From Planctomycetota bacterium (GTDB taxonomy: Bacteria > Planctomycetota > JAJSAM01 > JAJVHW01), in NCBI GenBank assembly GCA_021776825.1, contig JAJFFG010000050.1, forward strand, positions 1-64,000: DNA of 64,000 nt. Reading direction: 5' to 3'. Below the pieces are notes generated by a model. It saw nothing but the letters and a program-made list of their open reading frames with translations. It was not told where the DNA came from and did not search any database. Position numbers and translations under genes: made by a program. Positions 43,170 to 53,016 of the stretch are shown here, piece after piece (position 1 is the first letter of the stretch; each line of letters begins with the position of its first letter).

Positions 43170-46096
43170 GCCCCACCCCCGTGACGCAGCGGCGCGGTGA
43201 ACGCCTCGCGCAGGTCTTCGATGTCTTCATCGACCACCAGGTCGTCGCGAGTGCCTCGCAGCTGCACGCGGCCCGTGTCGGTGACACGACCGATCGCCGC
43301 GAATGGAACGGCTCCGAGTAGCTCCTCGAAGCGTTGCGCATCGTCTGGGGGAACCTCGCAGACGAGTCGTCCCGGGCTCTCGGCGAAGAGCAGTACCTCG
43401 TCGCGCACGCCGCCGTCGTCCGTCTCCTCGAACGGCGTGTGCACGAGGTGTGCGTCGACACCGACGCAGCCGGCGAACGCCATTTCTGCGAGCGCGAGAG
43501 CGAGGCCACCTTCGCTGGCGTCGTGGCAAGCCCGCACGGTGCCGCCGGCGATCGCGGCGTGGACGCCGTCGAACACGGCGCCGCTCTCGTCCGGACGCAC
43601 GACCGGAACTGTGCCCCCCTCGATCCCGTGGATGAGCGCGAAGTGGCTGCCGCCCATCTCCGCGCGGGTCACCCCGACCACGTACAGCCGGTTCCCGGGT
43701 TGCTTCGCATCCATCGTGATGCAAGTCCGCACGTCGGGCACGACGGCGAACGCGCTGACGAGCAGGGTCGGCGGGATCGCGATCGTCCGTCCGCCGGACT
43801 GGTACTCGTTGTTCAGCGAGTCCTTGCCGGATACGAAGGGCGTCCCGAACGCCAGCGCGGCGTCGTGCAGGCCCTCGGACGCGAGCACGATCGAGCCGAG
43901 GCGATCGGGCTTGTTGGTGTTGCCCCACGAGAAGTTGTCGAGCAGCGCCGCGCGGCGCGGGTCGGCCCCGACGGCGCACAGGTTGCGCAGCGCCTCGTCC
44001 ACGGCGTTGGTGGCCATGTCGTACGGGGACAGGTCTCCGAGGCATGGGTTCAGCCCGCTGGCGACGGCTACACCGCGGGGGTTCCCCGGGAGCGGCGTTG
44101 CCACAGCGGCGTCCCCGGGCCCGTCGGCGCGGAGGCCGACGAGGGGCTTGATGGCGCTGCCGCCCTGCACCTCGTGGTCGTACTGCCGTATGACCCACTC
44201 CTTCGAGCAGACGTTCCACGAGCCGAGGATCGAACGCAGGTCGCTGCCCGCGCCGCCACTCGACTCGGGCCACGCGAACTCCGCGGTCGTGGGTCGCTTC
44301 CAGACGGCTCGGCGCGAGACGCGCGGCAGGCCGTCGTGGAGGAACGACATCGGCATGTCGCCGACGAGCGTGCCCGCGTAGTAGATGGTCAGGCGTCCGT
44401 CGTCGGAGAACGTGCCGAGCTCGGTGACCTCGACGTCCTCGGCCTCGAAGATCTCGCGCACGCGCGCGACGTTCTCCGGTGCGACCGCCAGGACCATGCG
44501 CTCCTGCGCTTCGCTGATCCAGATCTCTGAGTACGTCAGACCCTGGTACTTCAGCGGCGCCCGTTCCAGGTGCACCTCGGCGCCCGTCGCTTCGCCCATC
44601 TCGCCGACGGCCGAGGAGAACCCGCCCGCGCCGCAATCGGTGAGGGCGGTGAGGAGGTCCTCGTCGCGCGCCACGAGCAATGCGTCGAGGACGCGCTTCT
44701 CCTCGATCGGATTGCCGATCTGCACGGCCCCGGCGCTGACGGTCTCACTCTCCTCGTGGAGCTCGGCGGACGAGAACGTCGCTCCGTGGATCCCATCGCG
44801 TCCCGTTCGACCGCCCACGGCCACGATCACGTCTCCAGGACGCGCGGCCTTCTCGACGTGGCGACGCGGGATGAGCCCGACCGTGCCGGCGTAGACGAGC
44901 GGGTTGCCGACGTAGCGCTCGTCGAAGAACAGGCCGCCCGAGGAGGTCGGGATGCCCATGCGGTTGCCGTAGTCGCGCACGCCGCCGACGACTCCGTGCA
45001 TCAGGCGACGCGGATGCAGACAGCCCTTCGGCAGGTCCTCGTCGGCGAGGTCGGGTGGCGCGAAGCAGAACACGTCGGTGTTCATGAATGGCCGCGCGCC
45101 GTTGCCCGTGCCGAGGATGTCACGGATCACGCCGCCGATCCCCGTGCCGGCGCCGCCGTACGGCTCGATCGCCGAGGGGTGATTGTGCGTCTCGACCTTC
45201 ATGCAGACGCCGTACTCGTCGTCGAAGCTGATCACCCCGGCGTTGTCGACGAACACCGATAGGCAGTCCTCGCGATCGAGCGTGGTCGTGGCCGCGAAGA
45301 CCGTCTCCTTCAGCAGGTTCTCGTAGCGGCGCGTCTCGCCGTCCGGACCCTCGAAGTCCACCGCGCCGGCCAGCGTCTTGTGCTTGCAGTGCTCGGACCA
45401 CGTCTGGGCGAGCGTCTCGAGTTCGATGTCCGACGGTTCGCGCTCCTCGACCACGAAGAACGCCTGCACTGCCTGCATCTCGAGCAGCGTCAGCGAGAGG
45501 CACATGTCGCGTGAGATGCGCTCCAACTCGGCGTCGTCGACCGCACGGATCGCGACGTCGACGCGCTGGAACGACGCCGGCGCCGGGTGGGGGAGTTGAA
45601 CGTCGAGCTCGACGCCCGTGCGGATCTCCTCGATGACCTCGTTGGCGAGGGCGCGGCGTGCCCCGTCGCGCAACTCGTCGTCACTCAGCTCGCCCGTCAC
45701 GACATAGCGACGAACGGTGCGGACGCCACTCGCGTCGACGCCGATCGCCGCGAAGGCGCGGCGACAGCTGGCCTCGACCGGATCGGTCACTCCCGGCATG
45801 CGCATCACGGAGACGACGTGAGCGCCCGACTCGGCGTCGGCTGCCGCCGGGCCGGGCAGACTGCCGATCGCCCATTCCTGCGTGATCGGGTCGGCCAGCA
45901 CCTCGGCGGCGCAGCGCGCCGCCTGCTCGGCGTCGACACCCTCGAGCACGTAGGCCATCACGAAGCGCACGGAGGCGAGTGGAGTGCCCGGGAGGACCGC
46001 TTGGAGCGACTCCTCCGCGTGGGCCGCGGTCGGATCGCGCAGCCCCTCCCGCACCGTGACCTGAACCAGTGTCGATGCGATCGAGTCAACTCTCAT
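43166..46096 (-). CDS. purL: Phosphoribosylformylglycinamidine synthase PurL with two PurS-like repeats
   Basis: 976 residues, about 230 more than the small PurL. The C-terminal about 780 residues are PurL (TWSEHCKHKT, ETHNHPSAIEPYGGAGTGIGG, and two AIRS-like halves). The N-terminus carries two PurS-like segments: VQVTVREGLRDPTAAHAEES (about 12-80) and VVSVMRMPGVTDPVEASCRR (about 92-160), each ending in a LADPITQ or LANEVIEE helix. So PurS seems duplicated and fused, replacing the separate PurS dimer of the complex. Catalyses FGAR to FGAM with PurQ. Confidence 0.93.
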   Translation of the reverse strand: MRVDSIASTLVQVTVREGLRDPTAAHAEESLQAVLPGTPLASVRFVMAYVLEGVDAEQAARCAAEVLADPITQEWAIGSLPGPAAADAESGAHVVSVMRMPGVTDPVEASCRRAFAAIGVDASGVRTVRRYVVTGELSDDELRDGARRALANEVIEEIRTGVELDVQLPHPAPASFQRVDVAIRAVDDAELERISRDMCLSLTLLEMQAVQAFFVVEEREPSDIELETLAQTWSEHCKHKTLAGAVDFEGPDGETRRYENLLKETVFAATTTLDREDCLSVFVDNAGVISFDDEYGVCMKVETHNHPSAIEPYGGAGTGIGGVIRDILGTGNGARPFMNTDVFCFAPPDLADEDLPKGCLHPRRLMHGVVGGVRDYGNRMGIPTSSGGLFFDERYVGNPLVYAGTVGLIPRRHVEKAARPGDVIVAVGGRTGRDGIHGATFSSAELHEESETVSAGAVQIGNPIEEKRVLDALLVARDEDLLTALTDCGAGGFSSAVGEMGEATGAEVHLERAPLKYQGLTYSEIWISEAQERMVLAVAPENVARVREIFEAEDVEVTELGTFSDDGRLTIYYAGTLVGDMPMSFLHDGLPRVSRRAVWKRPTTAEFAWPESSGGAGSDLRSILGSWNVCSKEWVIRQYDHEVQGGSAIKPLVGLRADGPGDAAVATPLPGNPRGVAVASGLNPCLGDLSPYDMATNAVDEALRNLCAVGADPRRAALLDNFSWGNTNKPDRLGSIVLASEGLHDAALAFGTPFVSGKDSLNNEYQSGGRTIAIPPTLLVSAFAVVPDVRTCITMDAKQPGNRLYVVGVTRAEMGGSHFALIHGIEGGTVPVVRPDESGAVFDGVHAAIAGGTVRACHDASEGGLALALAEMAFAGCVGVDAHLVHTPFEETDDGGVRDEVLLFAESPGRLVCEVPPDDAQRFEELLGAVPFAAIGRVTDTGRVQLRGTRDDLVVDEDIEDLREAFTAPLRHGGGA

Positions 46097-46182
46097 CGGC
46101 AGAGAATCGACCCGGCCCGCCGCGGCTCCAAATTCTGCGGGTGCGGGACGGTGGGATCGCTGCGTCGGCGACCGTTCCGCGC

Positions 46183-46188
46183 TATCGT
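46183..46188 (+). promoter_or_regulatory. -10 box (TATCGT), leaderless type
   Basis: TATCGT ends 7 nt before ATG 46196. There is no Shine-Dalgarno sequence in between. Confidence 0.5.
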
Positions 46189-46195
46189 GCGGCCC

Positions 46196-47167
46196 ATGGC
46201 ACGGTCGAAAGGCGGCTCCGGACTCCCGTTCGAGAAACCCATCCTGGCAGTTCTCGAGGAGGTGGCGTCACTCCGTAGGAACCACGACAGCGGCAAGGCC
46301 GATCTCACGATCGAGATCCGCGAGGCCGAGGAGCGGGCCGAGGCGCTGACGCGGGAGATCTTCGCGCGTCTGTCCCCGTGGGAGCGCGTCCAGCTCGCCC
46401 GCCATCCAAATCGGCCCTATGCGGCGGACTACCTCGAGCTCATGTGCGACGACGTGGTCGAGTTGCACGGCGATCGCGGGTTCGCGGACGATCCGGCGAT
46501 CCTCACCGCGCTCGCTCGCATCAGCGGGTTCCGCGTCATGATCGTGGCGCACCGCAAGGGCCGCGACGTGAAGGAGAAGATGGCCTGTCGCTTCGGGATG
46601 CCGAACCCCGAGGGGTATCGGAAGGCGATGCTGAAGATGCGCATGGCCGAGCGCTTCGGCCTGCCGATCATCTGTCTCATCGACACGCCTGGCGCGTACC
46701 CCGGCATCGGAGCCGAGGAGCGTGGGCAGGCCTGGGCGATCGCCGAGAATATCCAAGACATGTCGACGCTCCGCGTGCCGATCGTCGTGGCCGTCATCGG
46801 CGAGGGCGGGTCCGGTGGTGCACTGGGCATCGGTGTCGGCGACCGCGTGCTCATGATGGAGAACGCGTACTACTCCGTCATCACGCCCGAGGGCTGCGCC
46901 GCCATCCTGTGGAAGAGCGCGGAGCAGGCCGCCGAGGCCGCCAAGCAGTTACGCATCACGGCGGGCGACCTGGTGGGGCTGGGCATCGTCGACGACGTGG
47001 TGACCGAGCCGTCCGGTGGCGCGCATCGCAATCCGGTCCACGCCGCGACGTCGCTGAAGCAGGCGCTCATGCGCGCTCTGCGCGAACTGACGGGCGTCCC
47101 GACGGACGTCCTACTCGAGCACCGCTACCGGAAGTTCCGGGAGATGGGCTCGCACCTCTACAGCTAG
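46196..47167 (+). CDS. accA: Acetyl-CoA carboxylase carboxyltransferase subunit alpha
   Basis: 323 residues, family length. Transfers the carboxyl group from biotin to acetyl-CoA with AccD to make malonyl-CoA. LIDTPGAYPGIGAEERGQ, GEGGSGGALGIGVGDRVLM and YYSVITPEGCAAILWK are present. ATG 46196 has a leaderless-type -10 box; the frame open upstream is unrelated sequence opposite purL. The stop TAG (47165-47167) lies within CTAG at the left end of an IS remnant; the final residues SHLYS are therefore next to the insertion point. Confidence 0.96.
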   Translation: MARSKGGSGLPFEKPILAVLEEVASLRRNHDSGKADLTIEIREAEERAEALTREIFARLSPWERVQLARHPNRPYAADYLELMCDDVVELHGDRGFADDPAILTALARISGFRVMIVAHRKGRDVKEKMACRFGMPNPEGYRKAMLKMRMAERFGLPIICLIDTPGAYPGIGAEERGQAWAIAENIQDMSTLRVPIVVAVIGEGGSGGALGIGVGDRVLMMENAYYSVITPEGCAAILWKSAEQAAEAAKQLRITAGDLVGLGIVDDVVTEPSGGAHRNPVHAATSLKQALMRALRELTGVPTDVLLEHRYRKFREMGSHLYS

Positions 47168-47622
47168 CAGCCTGTCGGAGTTTCGGCGTCGCCGTGCGGG
47201 AGACCGCCGGGGCGACAGGCTGCTAGTTAGACCCCCGCGGGGCACCAGAGCGTCGTCGCCGTGGACGATGATTTGGGCATGAGTGAGACGGTATGTCGTC
47301 GGTGGGAAGTGGATCAGGTCCAGCTCTTCCCGCCGTCGGTGAGGGACTTCGTCCCCGACGGCCACCTGTCGCACTCCGTGCGCCGCACGGTGCGCAACGA
47401 CTCGAGACTGGCCGCCGCGAGGGCGTGAGCCGCCGTTTCGGGCCGGATTCGGCGAGGGATCCGGTCCACAACGCCCGCGTCGGCGCGGGACGCCGCACGA
47501 GGCCCGTCCGCGCCGCAATTCGCCGCAATTCGCCGCCGCTCGCCAGCCAGCGGCCTATAGCTAGCAGGCTGTCGCGCCCACCTGCGTGGCCCGTCGAGGC
47601 CGTAACTCCGACAGGCTGCTAG
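47164..47622. mobile_element. IS1182-like element remnant (459 bp) with inverted ends
   Basis: Ends CTAGCAGCCTGTCGGAGTT at 47164 and its complement ending at 47622; the 24-bp inverted repeats have one mismatch. CTAG flanks both sides and may be a 4-bp target duplication. Each end also has an internal inverted copy (GACAGGCTGCTAG ending 47226; CTAGCAGGCTGTC starting 47561), so each end can fold into a hairpin of about 62 nt. Inside is only a 49-codon transposase start (47279-47428). It lies between the convergent accA and clpX. Confidence 0.85.
47279..47428 (+). pseudogene. IS1182-family transposase, N-terminal fragment
   Basis: 49 codons. The pattern VDQVQLFPPSVRDFVPDGHLSHSVR matches the start of IS1182-type transposases in the order Q-x-x-L-x-P-P-S-x-x-x-x-x-P-x-G-H-L-x-x-x-V; the frame then stops and the DDE domain is missing. 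Too short to act. Confidence 0.75.
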
Positions 47623-49013
47623 GCGGACTCGCGCTTGCGGCGCTTCTTCGGCTCGGCCGTCTTCGCTGACTTCGGCTTCGCGGTCTTCGGCTTCGCCTTG
47701 GACTTCGCGGGCGCGGCGGCCGGGACGGGGAGTACCTCGGCCTCGCCGCGCACCATCTCCGGGGAGATGACGTAGCGTCGGCCGGCGGCGCCCTCCTGCG
47801 GCAGCTCGTAGAGCACGTCCATCAGGAGGTTCTCGATGATGGAGCGCACGGCGCGGACACCGGTCTCCTTCTTCAGGCACTGGTCGGCCATCTCGAGCAG
47901 AGCCTCTTGGGAGAACTCGAGCTCGCAGTCCGCCATGCGGAAGAGCTTCTGGTACTGACGCGTGATCGCGTTGCGCGGCTCGGTCATCACGCGAGCCAGG
48001 TCCTCGCGGCCGAGCGCGCCCAGCGTCGCGAGCACGGGCAGACGACCGATGAACTCGGGGATCATCCCGAATTCGAACAGGTCGTGCGGCTCCACCTTCG
48101 CCAGCACCTCGGACTGCGTCTGCTCGTCGGTCTGACCCGCATCGGCGTCGAAGCCGATGACCTTGCGTCCGACGCGCCGGCGGATCAGCTCCTCGAGGCC
48201 GACGTACGTCCCGCCGCACACGAACAGGATGTTCGACGTGTCGAGCTGGATGTACTGCTGCTCCGGGTGCTTGCGGCCGCCCTGGGGTGGCACGTTCGCG
48301 ACCGTGCCTTCGAGGATCTTCAGCAGCGCCTGCTGGACGCCCTCGCCGGACACGTCGCGCGTGATCGAGACGTTGTTCTGCGTGCGCGCCAGTTTGTCGA
48401 TCTCGTCGATGAAGACGATCCCGCGCTCGGCCTGTTCGACATCCCAGTCGGCCGCCTGCAGGAGCTTCAGCAGGAGGTTCTCGACGTCCTCACCGACGTA
48501 TCCGGCCTCGGTCAACGTCGTCGCATCGCCGATCGCGAACGGCACCTCGAGCACGCGGGCGAGCGTGCGCGCGAGCAGCGTCTTGCCGGAACCGGTCGGA
48601 CCGATCAGCAGGATGTTGGACTTGTCGAGCTCGACGCCGTCGTCGTCGGCCGCCTCGCCGCGCTCCTGGCACCAGAGCAGGCGCTTGTAGTGATTGTGAA
48701 CAGCGACGGAGAGCACCTTCTTGGTGCGGTCCTGTGAGATCACGTACTCGTCGAGCAGGGCGTGGATCTCGCGTGGCGTCGGCAGCGTCTCGAGGCGCAG
48801 CGGACCGCGTGGCGCACCGAGCTCACCGGCAGTCGACTCGGGCGGTTCGGCCTTGTGGAGCTCCTCGATCAGGATCGAGTTGCAGAGCTCCACGCACTCG
48901 TTGCAGATGTAGATGTGCGGAGGCCCTGCGATCAGGCTCTCCACCATGTGCCGGCTCTTGCCGCAGAACGTGCACTTCTCGACGGGCGGCGGGGTGGTCC
49001 GGTTGCGCGACAT
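47619..49013 (-). CDS. clpX: ATP-dependent Clp protease ATP-binding subunit ClpX
   Basis: 464 residues. N-terminal zinc finger with Cys14, 17, 37 and 40 (CTFCGK; CNEC), Walker A GPTGSGKT, Walker B FIDEIDK, sensor 2 region GVRAVRSI. It unfolds substrates for ClpP. The C-terminal about 40 residues are a Lys/Ala/Pro tail ([15 protein letters not shown]) beyond the normal family end. The stop TAG (47619-47621) is in the CTAG of the adjacent IS remnant, so the last residues could have been altered by the insertion. It is the last gene of tig-clpP-clpX. Confidence 0.96.
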   Translation of the reverse strand: MSRNRTTPPPVEKCTFCGKSRHMVESLIAGPPHIYICNECVELCNSILIEELHKAEPPESTAGELGAPRGPLRLETLPTPREIHALLDEYVISQDRTKKVLSVAVHNHYKRLLWCQERGEAADDDGVELDKSNILLIGPTGSGKTLLARTLARVLEVPFAIGDATTLTEAGYVGEDVENLLLKLLQAADWDVEQAERGIVFIDEIDKLARTQNNVSITRDVSGEGVQQALLKILEGTVANVPPQGGRKHPEQQYIQLDTSNILFVCGGTYVGLEELIRRRVGRKVIGFDADAGQTDEQTQSEVLAKVEPHDLFEFGMIPEFIGRLPVLATLGALGREDLARVMTEPRNAITRQYQKLFRMADCELEFSQEALLEMADQCLKKETGVRAVRSIIENLLMDVLYELPQEGAAGRRYVISPEMVRGEAEVLPVPAAAPAKSKAKPKTAKPKSAKTAEPKKRRKRESA

Positions 49014-49027
49014 CTGAGTAGTCCGGG

Positions 49028-49642
49028 CTAGTTGCCCGGGCTGTCTTCCTTGAGCGTCTCGACGACCTCGTCCACGAGCCCGTACTCCTTCGCCTGATGC
49101 GAGGAGAGGAACTTGTCGCGATCCGTGTCGGTGGCGATGTCCTCGACGGACCGACCGGAGTGCTTGGAGAGGATGGTGTTCAGGCTTGTGCGCAACTTCA
49201 GGATCTCCTCGGCGTGGATCTCGATGTCCGCCGCCGTGCCTCGGGCACCGCCCCAGGGCTGATGGATCATGATACGGGAGTGAGGCAGCGCGTAGCGCTT
49301 GCCCTTCGTTCCCGCCGCCAGGAGCACCGCGCCCATCGAGGCCGCCTGGCCGATGCAGTACGTCGCCACGTCGCACTGGACGAACTGCATGGTGTCGTAG
49401 ATGGCGAGGCCCGCCGTGACGAGGCCGCCCGGCGAGTTCACGTACAGGTTGATGTCCTGGTGCTTGTTCTCTTTCTGGAGGAACAGCATCTGCGCGATCA
49501 CCACGTTCGCGACGTGGTCGTCGATCGGCGCACCGAGGAACACGATCCGATCCTCGAGCAGACGGGAGTAGATGTCGTAGGCACGCTCACCGCGCCCCGT
49601 CTTCTCGATCACCATCGGGATCACGTAACTGTGGGCGCTCAC
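49028..49642 (-). CDS. clpP: ATP-dependent Clp protease proteolytic subunit
   Basis: 204 residues, standard size. Catalytic triad Ser102 (GQAASMGA), His127 (IMIHQPWGG) and Asp176 (TDTDRDKF) is complete. Forms a barrel that degrades proteins unfolded by ClpX. Start GTG 49642 overlaps the tig stop (GTGA); clpX follows 14 nt after its stop. Confidence 0.97.
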   Translation of the reverse strand: MSAHSYVIPMVIEKTGRGERAYDIYSRLLEDRIVFLGAPIDDHVANVVIAQMLFLQKENKHQDINLYVNSPGGLVTAGLAIYDTMQFVQCDVATYCIGQAASMGAVLLAAGTKGKRYALPHSRIMIHQPWGGARGTAADIEIHAEEILKLRTSLNTILSKHSGRSVEDIATDTDRDKFLSSHQAKEYGLVDEVVETLKEDSPGN

Positions 49643-50982
49643 GCGTCGACCTCCTGCTCGGTTTCGGTCTGGCTCTCGGATTCGGTCAGGGTCACCAGCG
49701 AACGCAACTCCGTCACGGTCTTCCGCTCCCGGATCGAGACGCGCAGCGCGGCGACCATTCCCTGACGCTGCATGTACTCCTCCATCTCCGCCGGTGACCG
49801 ATCATAGCTGGAGGCCATGCGCGCAATCTCCTGGCGCACCTCGTTCTCGGTGGCGAACACCTTCTTGTCGCTCGCAATGCGATCCAGGATGAAGCTCGAG
49901 CGGAGGTCGCGCTGGACGCGCGTCTCGGCCTCGGCCTGCGCCTTGGCAAGTTCCTCGCGGATCGTGTCCTCCGGCGTGCCGTCCTGCTGGAGCTGCGTCT
50001 GGAAGCGCGCCAGCATGCGACCGGTCTCACGTCGGACGAGCGAGGGCGGCAGGTCGAACTCGATCGTCGTGAGCAGGCTCTCGATGATCGCGTTGTCCAG
50101 GGCGCGCTCGCTGTGGGTCTCGAGTTCGCGCTCGAGCTGCTTCTGGACGTCCCCACGCAGCTCGTCGACGTCGTCGTAGTCGAGCTCCGCGGCGAACTCG
50201 TCGTCGAGGGCGGGAACGTTCACGCGCTGGACGCCCGTCACCGTCAGGAGCACGCTCGCGTCCTTCCCGCGCAGCTCGTCGACACGGAAGTTGTCCGGCA
50301 GCGGGACCGTGAACTCGCCCGTCTCGTCCTTCTTCTTCCCGAGGAGCCCGGCCGCCATGCCCTCGATGAGCATGCCGCCCAGGACGTCCGACGGATGCGT
50401 CCACTCGACGTCGCTCTCGTCGACGATCGTCTCGCCCTCGCACTCGATCTTGACGTCCAGGGTGGCGATCCCGGCCTCGGCGAGCGGATCGTCACCGGCG
50501 TCCTCGGACGTGGCGCGCTGCATCCGCAGCTTCTCGATCTCGGCGTCCACGTCGGTGTCATCGATCGTCAGCACCGGCTTGGTGACCGAGACCGTGGACA
50601 GATCGGGGACGTCGAAGTCGGGGCGCACGTCGACGGTCACTTCGAACGCGAGTGCTTCGCCTCGTGTGACCGTGATGCCTTCCCAATCAGCCTCGGCCTC
50701 GCCGAGCGTCTCGAGCTTCTCGCCCTCGATCGCCTCCTGCGTGGCGGTCTGGATCAGGCGTTCCTTCACGTCGTCGAGTACGCGTTCGCCCATGCGAGCC
50801 TCGACGAGGCGGCGCGGAGCCTTGCCCGGACGGAAGCCCCGGAAATGGACGGCCTTCTGCACGTTGTTGAACGTGTCCTCGATCTCCCGATCCACACGCT
50901 CGGACGGCACGGTGATCCGTACCTTCTTCGAGCAGGGACCGACGTCCTCGACCTCGACGGTCAGGGTGCTCTCGTCAGACAT
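49639..50982 (-). CDS. tig: Trigger factor
   Basis: Ribosome-bound chaperone, 447 residues. The ribosome-docking signature GFRPGKAPR lies at 49-57, a PPIase-like domain at about 150-245 and the helical C-terminal arms follow. It is more acidic than usual. ATG 50982 has GGAG 8 nt upstream. First gene of the tig-clpP-clpX operon. Confidence 0.95.
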   Translation of the reverse strand: MSDESTLTVEVEDVGPCSKKVRITVPSERVDREIEDTFNNVQKAVHFRGFRPGKAPRRLVEARMGERVLDDVKERLIQTATQEAIEGEKLETLGEAEADWEGITVTRGEALAFEVTVDVRPDFDVPDLSTVSVTKPVLTIDDTDVDAEIEKLRMQRATSEDAGDDPLAEAGIATLDVKIECEGETIVDESDVEWTHPSDVLGGMLIEGMAAGLLGKKKDETGEFTVPLPDNFRVDELRGKDASVLLTVTGVQRVNVPALDDEFAAELDYDDVDELRGDVQKQLERELETHSERALDNAIIESLLTTIEFDLPPSLVRRETGRMLARFQTQLQQDGTPEDTIREELAKAQAEAETRVQRDLRSSFILDRIASDKKVFATENEVRQEIARMASSYDRSPAEMEEYMQRQGMVAALRVSIRERKTVTELRSLVTLTESESQTETEQEVDA

Positions 50983-51124
50983 CCGGGTTCTCTCCGCGAA
51001 GGGGGTCAGCGAACGGCGCCGGGACGCACCTGGGCGGCCTTCTGGGCGCGAAGACGGCGATCCTACTCGTGGCCCAACGGGTGGGGGAGCTTCGCCGGGG
51101 CTGCGCGAGCCCGAATCGACTCGG

Positions 51125-51901
51125 TCAGAAGACCTCCTCGAGGAACTCCTCGAAGTCGGGGTCGAGCTCGGGCTTGCGGTTCTTCCCGAGGAACTCGGCG
51201 CCGACCTCGTCCCCGAGGATGTTCTTGACGCGTTTCTCGAGCCGTGCCTCGTGGGTGAACAGCTTGCCCATGTTGGCGAAGGCGCGCGTCATCGTGCGCT
51301 GGAGCAGCTCGGCCTGGGCATCCGGGTCGTCCTTGACGGCGCGGATCTCGTCCTTGACGTCCTCGAGCGGACGCTCGCCGAAGAGGATGTTCACGAGGTC
51401 CTGCTCCGACTCACGCAGGATCACGCTGAGGGTGGCCTCCTGCTGCGTCGTCAGGCCCATTTCGTCGGCAATCTCGCTGAGTGTCTTGGCCGGCTCGGGT
51501 TCGAATGCCTCGGTGTTGAACAGGGCACCGGGCCCGCCCTTCTCGGTCCAGAACGCCTCGATAGCCGCATCCATCTCGGCCTTCGAGACGAGAGCGCTGC
51601 CGTCCGGCGCGACCAGACGACCGTCCTCGCCGACGACCGCGGCGTCCGTCCCCTCCGCCGCAGTTCGCATGGCGGCCCCGAGGGCTCGCTTCTCGGCCTG
51701 CCGCAGGTCGCCGCGCATGCGGTCGACGCGCTCGAGCGCCACCGAGACCTGATCCTCCGAGTCGAGGATGCGCTTCTCGAGGAGCCGCTCGCGCTCGAGG
51801 CGCTCTCGGGCCTCGTCCCCGCTCAACGCGAGCACGATCAATGCCGTGATCACGCTCGCGACGATCGCGGAGATCAGAGCTGTGAAGATGGTCTTGCCCA
51901 T
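51125..51901 (-). CDS. Membrane-anchored coiled-coil protein, unknown
   Basis: 258 residues. One N-terminal membrane helix (about 5-27), a short coiled coil (about 30-75), a Gly/Asp linker, and a helical C-terminal domain with many acidic residues ending DPDFEEFLEEVF. No family recognised. GGAGG lies 4 nt before ATG 51901. A TAGACT (complement of 51979-51984) directly next to the MITE end may be its -10. tig is downstream, 142 bp from its stop. Confidence 0.7.
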   Translation of the reverse strand: MGKTIFTALISAIVASVITALIVLALSGDEARERLERERLLEKRILDSEDQVSVALERVDRMRGDLRQAEKRALGAAMRTAAEGTDAAVVGEDGRLVAPDGSALVSKAEMDAAIEAFWTEKGGPGALFNTEAFEPEPAKTLSEIADEMGLTTQQEATLSVILRESEQDLVNILFGERPLEDVKDEIRAVKDDPDAQAELLQRTMTRAFANMGKLFTHEARLEKRVKNILGDEVGAEFLGKNRKPELDPDFEEFLEEVF

Positions 51902-51985
51902 GAGTCCTCCGTCGAGCCTGGACGGTGCAACCGGCAGCCTGCCGGTGGGTTCGTGGAGTCGGTGTCCCCGTCGCGCTCAGTCTAG

Positions 51986-52219
51986 CCCGGCCTATTCATG
52001 AGGCTCGCGCACTCCGTGACGATCGTCGTCCGGGAGTCGAGGAGCAGCCTGGATGCGGGGGCCACGGCACGCGCCCAGAGGCCCGCCCTGAGCGAGGACA
52101 GAGCGTTGAGATCAAGGCGCGCCGACGACGGCGACGTCGTTCCCGTCTCGGAGGAGGCGCAACGCCGAGATCGGCGGTCTGGACCGCTCAGGTGTGTGAG
52201 TCGTCATGAATGGGCCGGG
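51986..52219 (-). mobile_element. MITE-like element, copy 2 (234 bp)
   Basis: Inverted relative to 41255-41485. Terminal repeats CCCGGCCTATTCATGA (51986-52001) and TCATGAATGGGCCGGG (52204-52219). Ends are nearly identical to copy 1; the middle has diverged. Lies between the membrane-protein gene (51901) and tRNA-Leu (52274). No clear target duplication. Confidence 0.85.
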
Positions 52220-52273
52220 CTTGAGGGCTCATGAGCGACACCGGGCGCTACCATCGAGCGTGCCCAGCCGCAC

Positions 52274-52357
52274 GGGAGAGTGGCGGAATGGCAGACGCGC
52301 GGGCCTTAGGAGTCCGTGGGGTAACCCGTGCGGGTTCGAGTCCCGCCTCTCCCACCA
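52274..52357 (+). tRNA. tRNA-Leu(TAG)
   Basis: Class II tRNA, 84 nt with encoded CCA. Acceptor GGGAGAG/CTCTCCC, D arm with GCGGAATGGCAGACGCG, anticodon loop CTTAGGA (anticodon TAG, reads CTA), long variable arm, T arm CGGGTTCGAGTCCCG. TACCAT at 52249-52254 is a possible -10. Confidence 0.95.
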
Positions 52358-52397
52358 CCTGGCCCCTTCATTGGCCTCCTCCATGGGGCCCCTCGAC

Positions 52398-52991
52398 ATG
52401 CACACGAATCGCATCCGTCTCGTCCTCCTCGTGGTCCTTCTGGGGCTCGGAATCGTCGCCGGCCAGGCGTTGAGCCGGGCGCGGACCACCGACGACCGGC
52501 GCGAGGCGGATCTCCAGGCGCGCTTCGCCGACGCGCAGCAGGTCCTCGATCCGACGACGCCACTGGTCAGCCTCGTGCAGACCAAGAGCGAGTTCTGGGA
52601 GCGCTGGTGGGATCGTGTGGAGCCCGAGGACCGTCCGTTCTGTGACGAACTGCGAGCACGGCTCGAGCTCTACCTGGACCTGATGCAGGCCGAGTACGCC
52701 GACGCGGCCGAGATCTACACGTCCGGTCGGCTCCCCGAGGGGCTCTCTGAGACCGCCCGCGCGCTGCGCGTCCAGGCTCGGCAGAGGCTCGGGCCGGAGA
52801 TCGAGGAAACACTGGCTGGTTTCGACACGTTGCGGAACACCGCCTATCGCGTCTCGCCAGAGCACGGTGGGCTCGATCCGGACCTCCGCGACCTGACGCT
52901 CGAGAACCACCAGCTCCGCACCTGGCTCCCGGAGGCGCGCAGCCTCGTCATCCGCTTGACGGAACCGCCCGATTCGCAGACCGAGCGGTGA
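52398..52991 (+). CDS. Exported or membrane-anchored hypothetical protein
   Basis: 197 residues from ATG 52398 (ATG 52383 is in frame too). A hydrophobic N-terminal helix (about 6-24, IRLVLLVVLLGLGIVAGQAL) is either an anchor or uncleaved signal; the rest is helical and charged with a Trp-rich segment SEFWERWWDRVEPEDR. No family recognised. The preceding tRNA ends 40 nt upstream, and the following GT2 gene has its own -10 box. Confidence 0.65.
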   Translation: MHTNRIRLVLLVVLLGLGIVAGQALSRARTTDDRREADLQARFADAQQVLDPTTPLVSLVQTKSEFWERWWDRVEPEDRPFCDELRARLELYLDLMQAEYADAAEIYTSGRLPEGLSETARALRVQARQRLGPEIEETLAGFDTLRNTAYRVSPEHGGLDPDLRDLTLENHQLRTWLPEARSLVIRLTEPPDSQTER

Positions 52992-53002
52992 CGCGCGCGG
53001 GA

Positions 53003-53008
53003 TAGGCT
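53003..53008 (+). promoter_or_regulatory. -10 box (TAGGCT), leaderless type
   Basis: TAGGCT lies 8 nt before GTG 53017, the first gene of a four-gene set. Confidence 0.45.
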
Positions 53009-53016
53009 GCGCGGCC

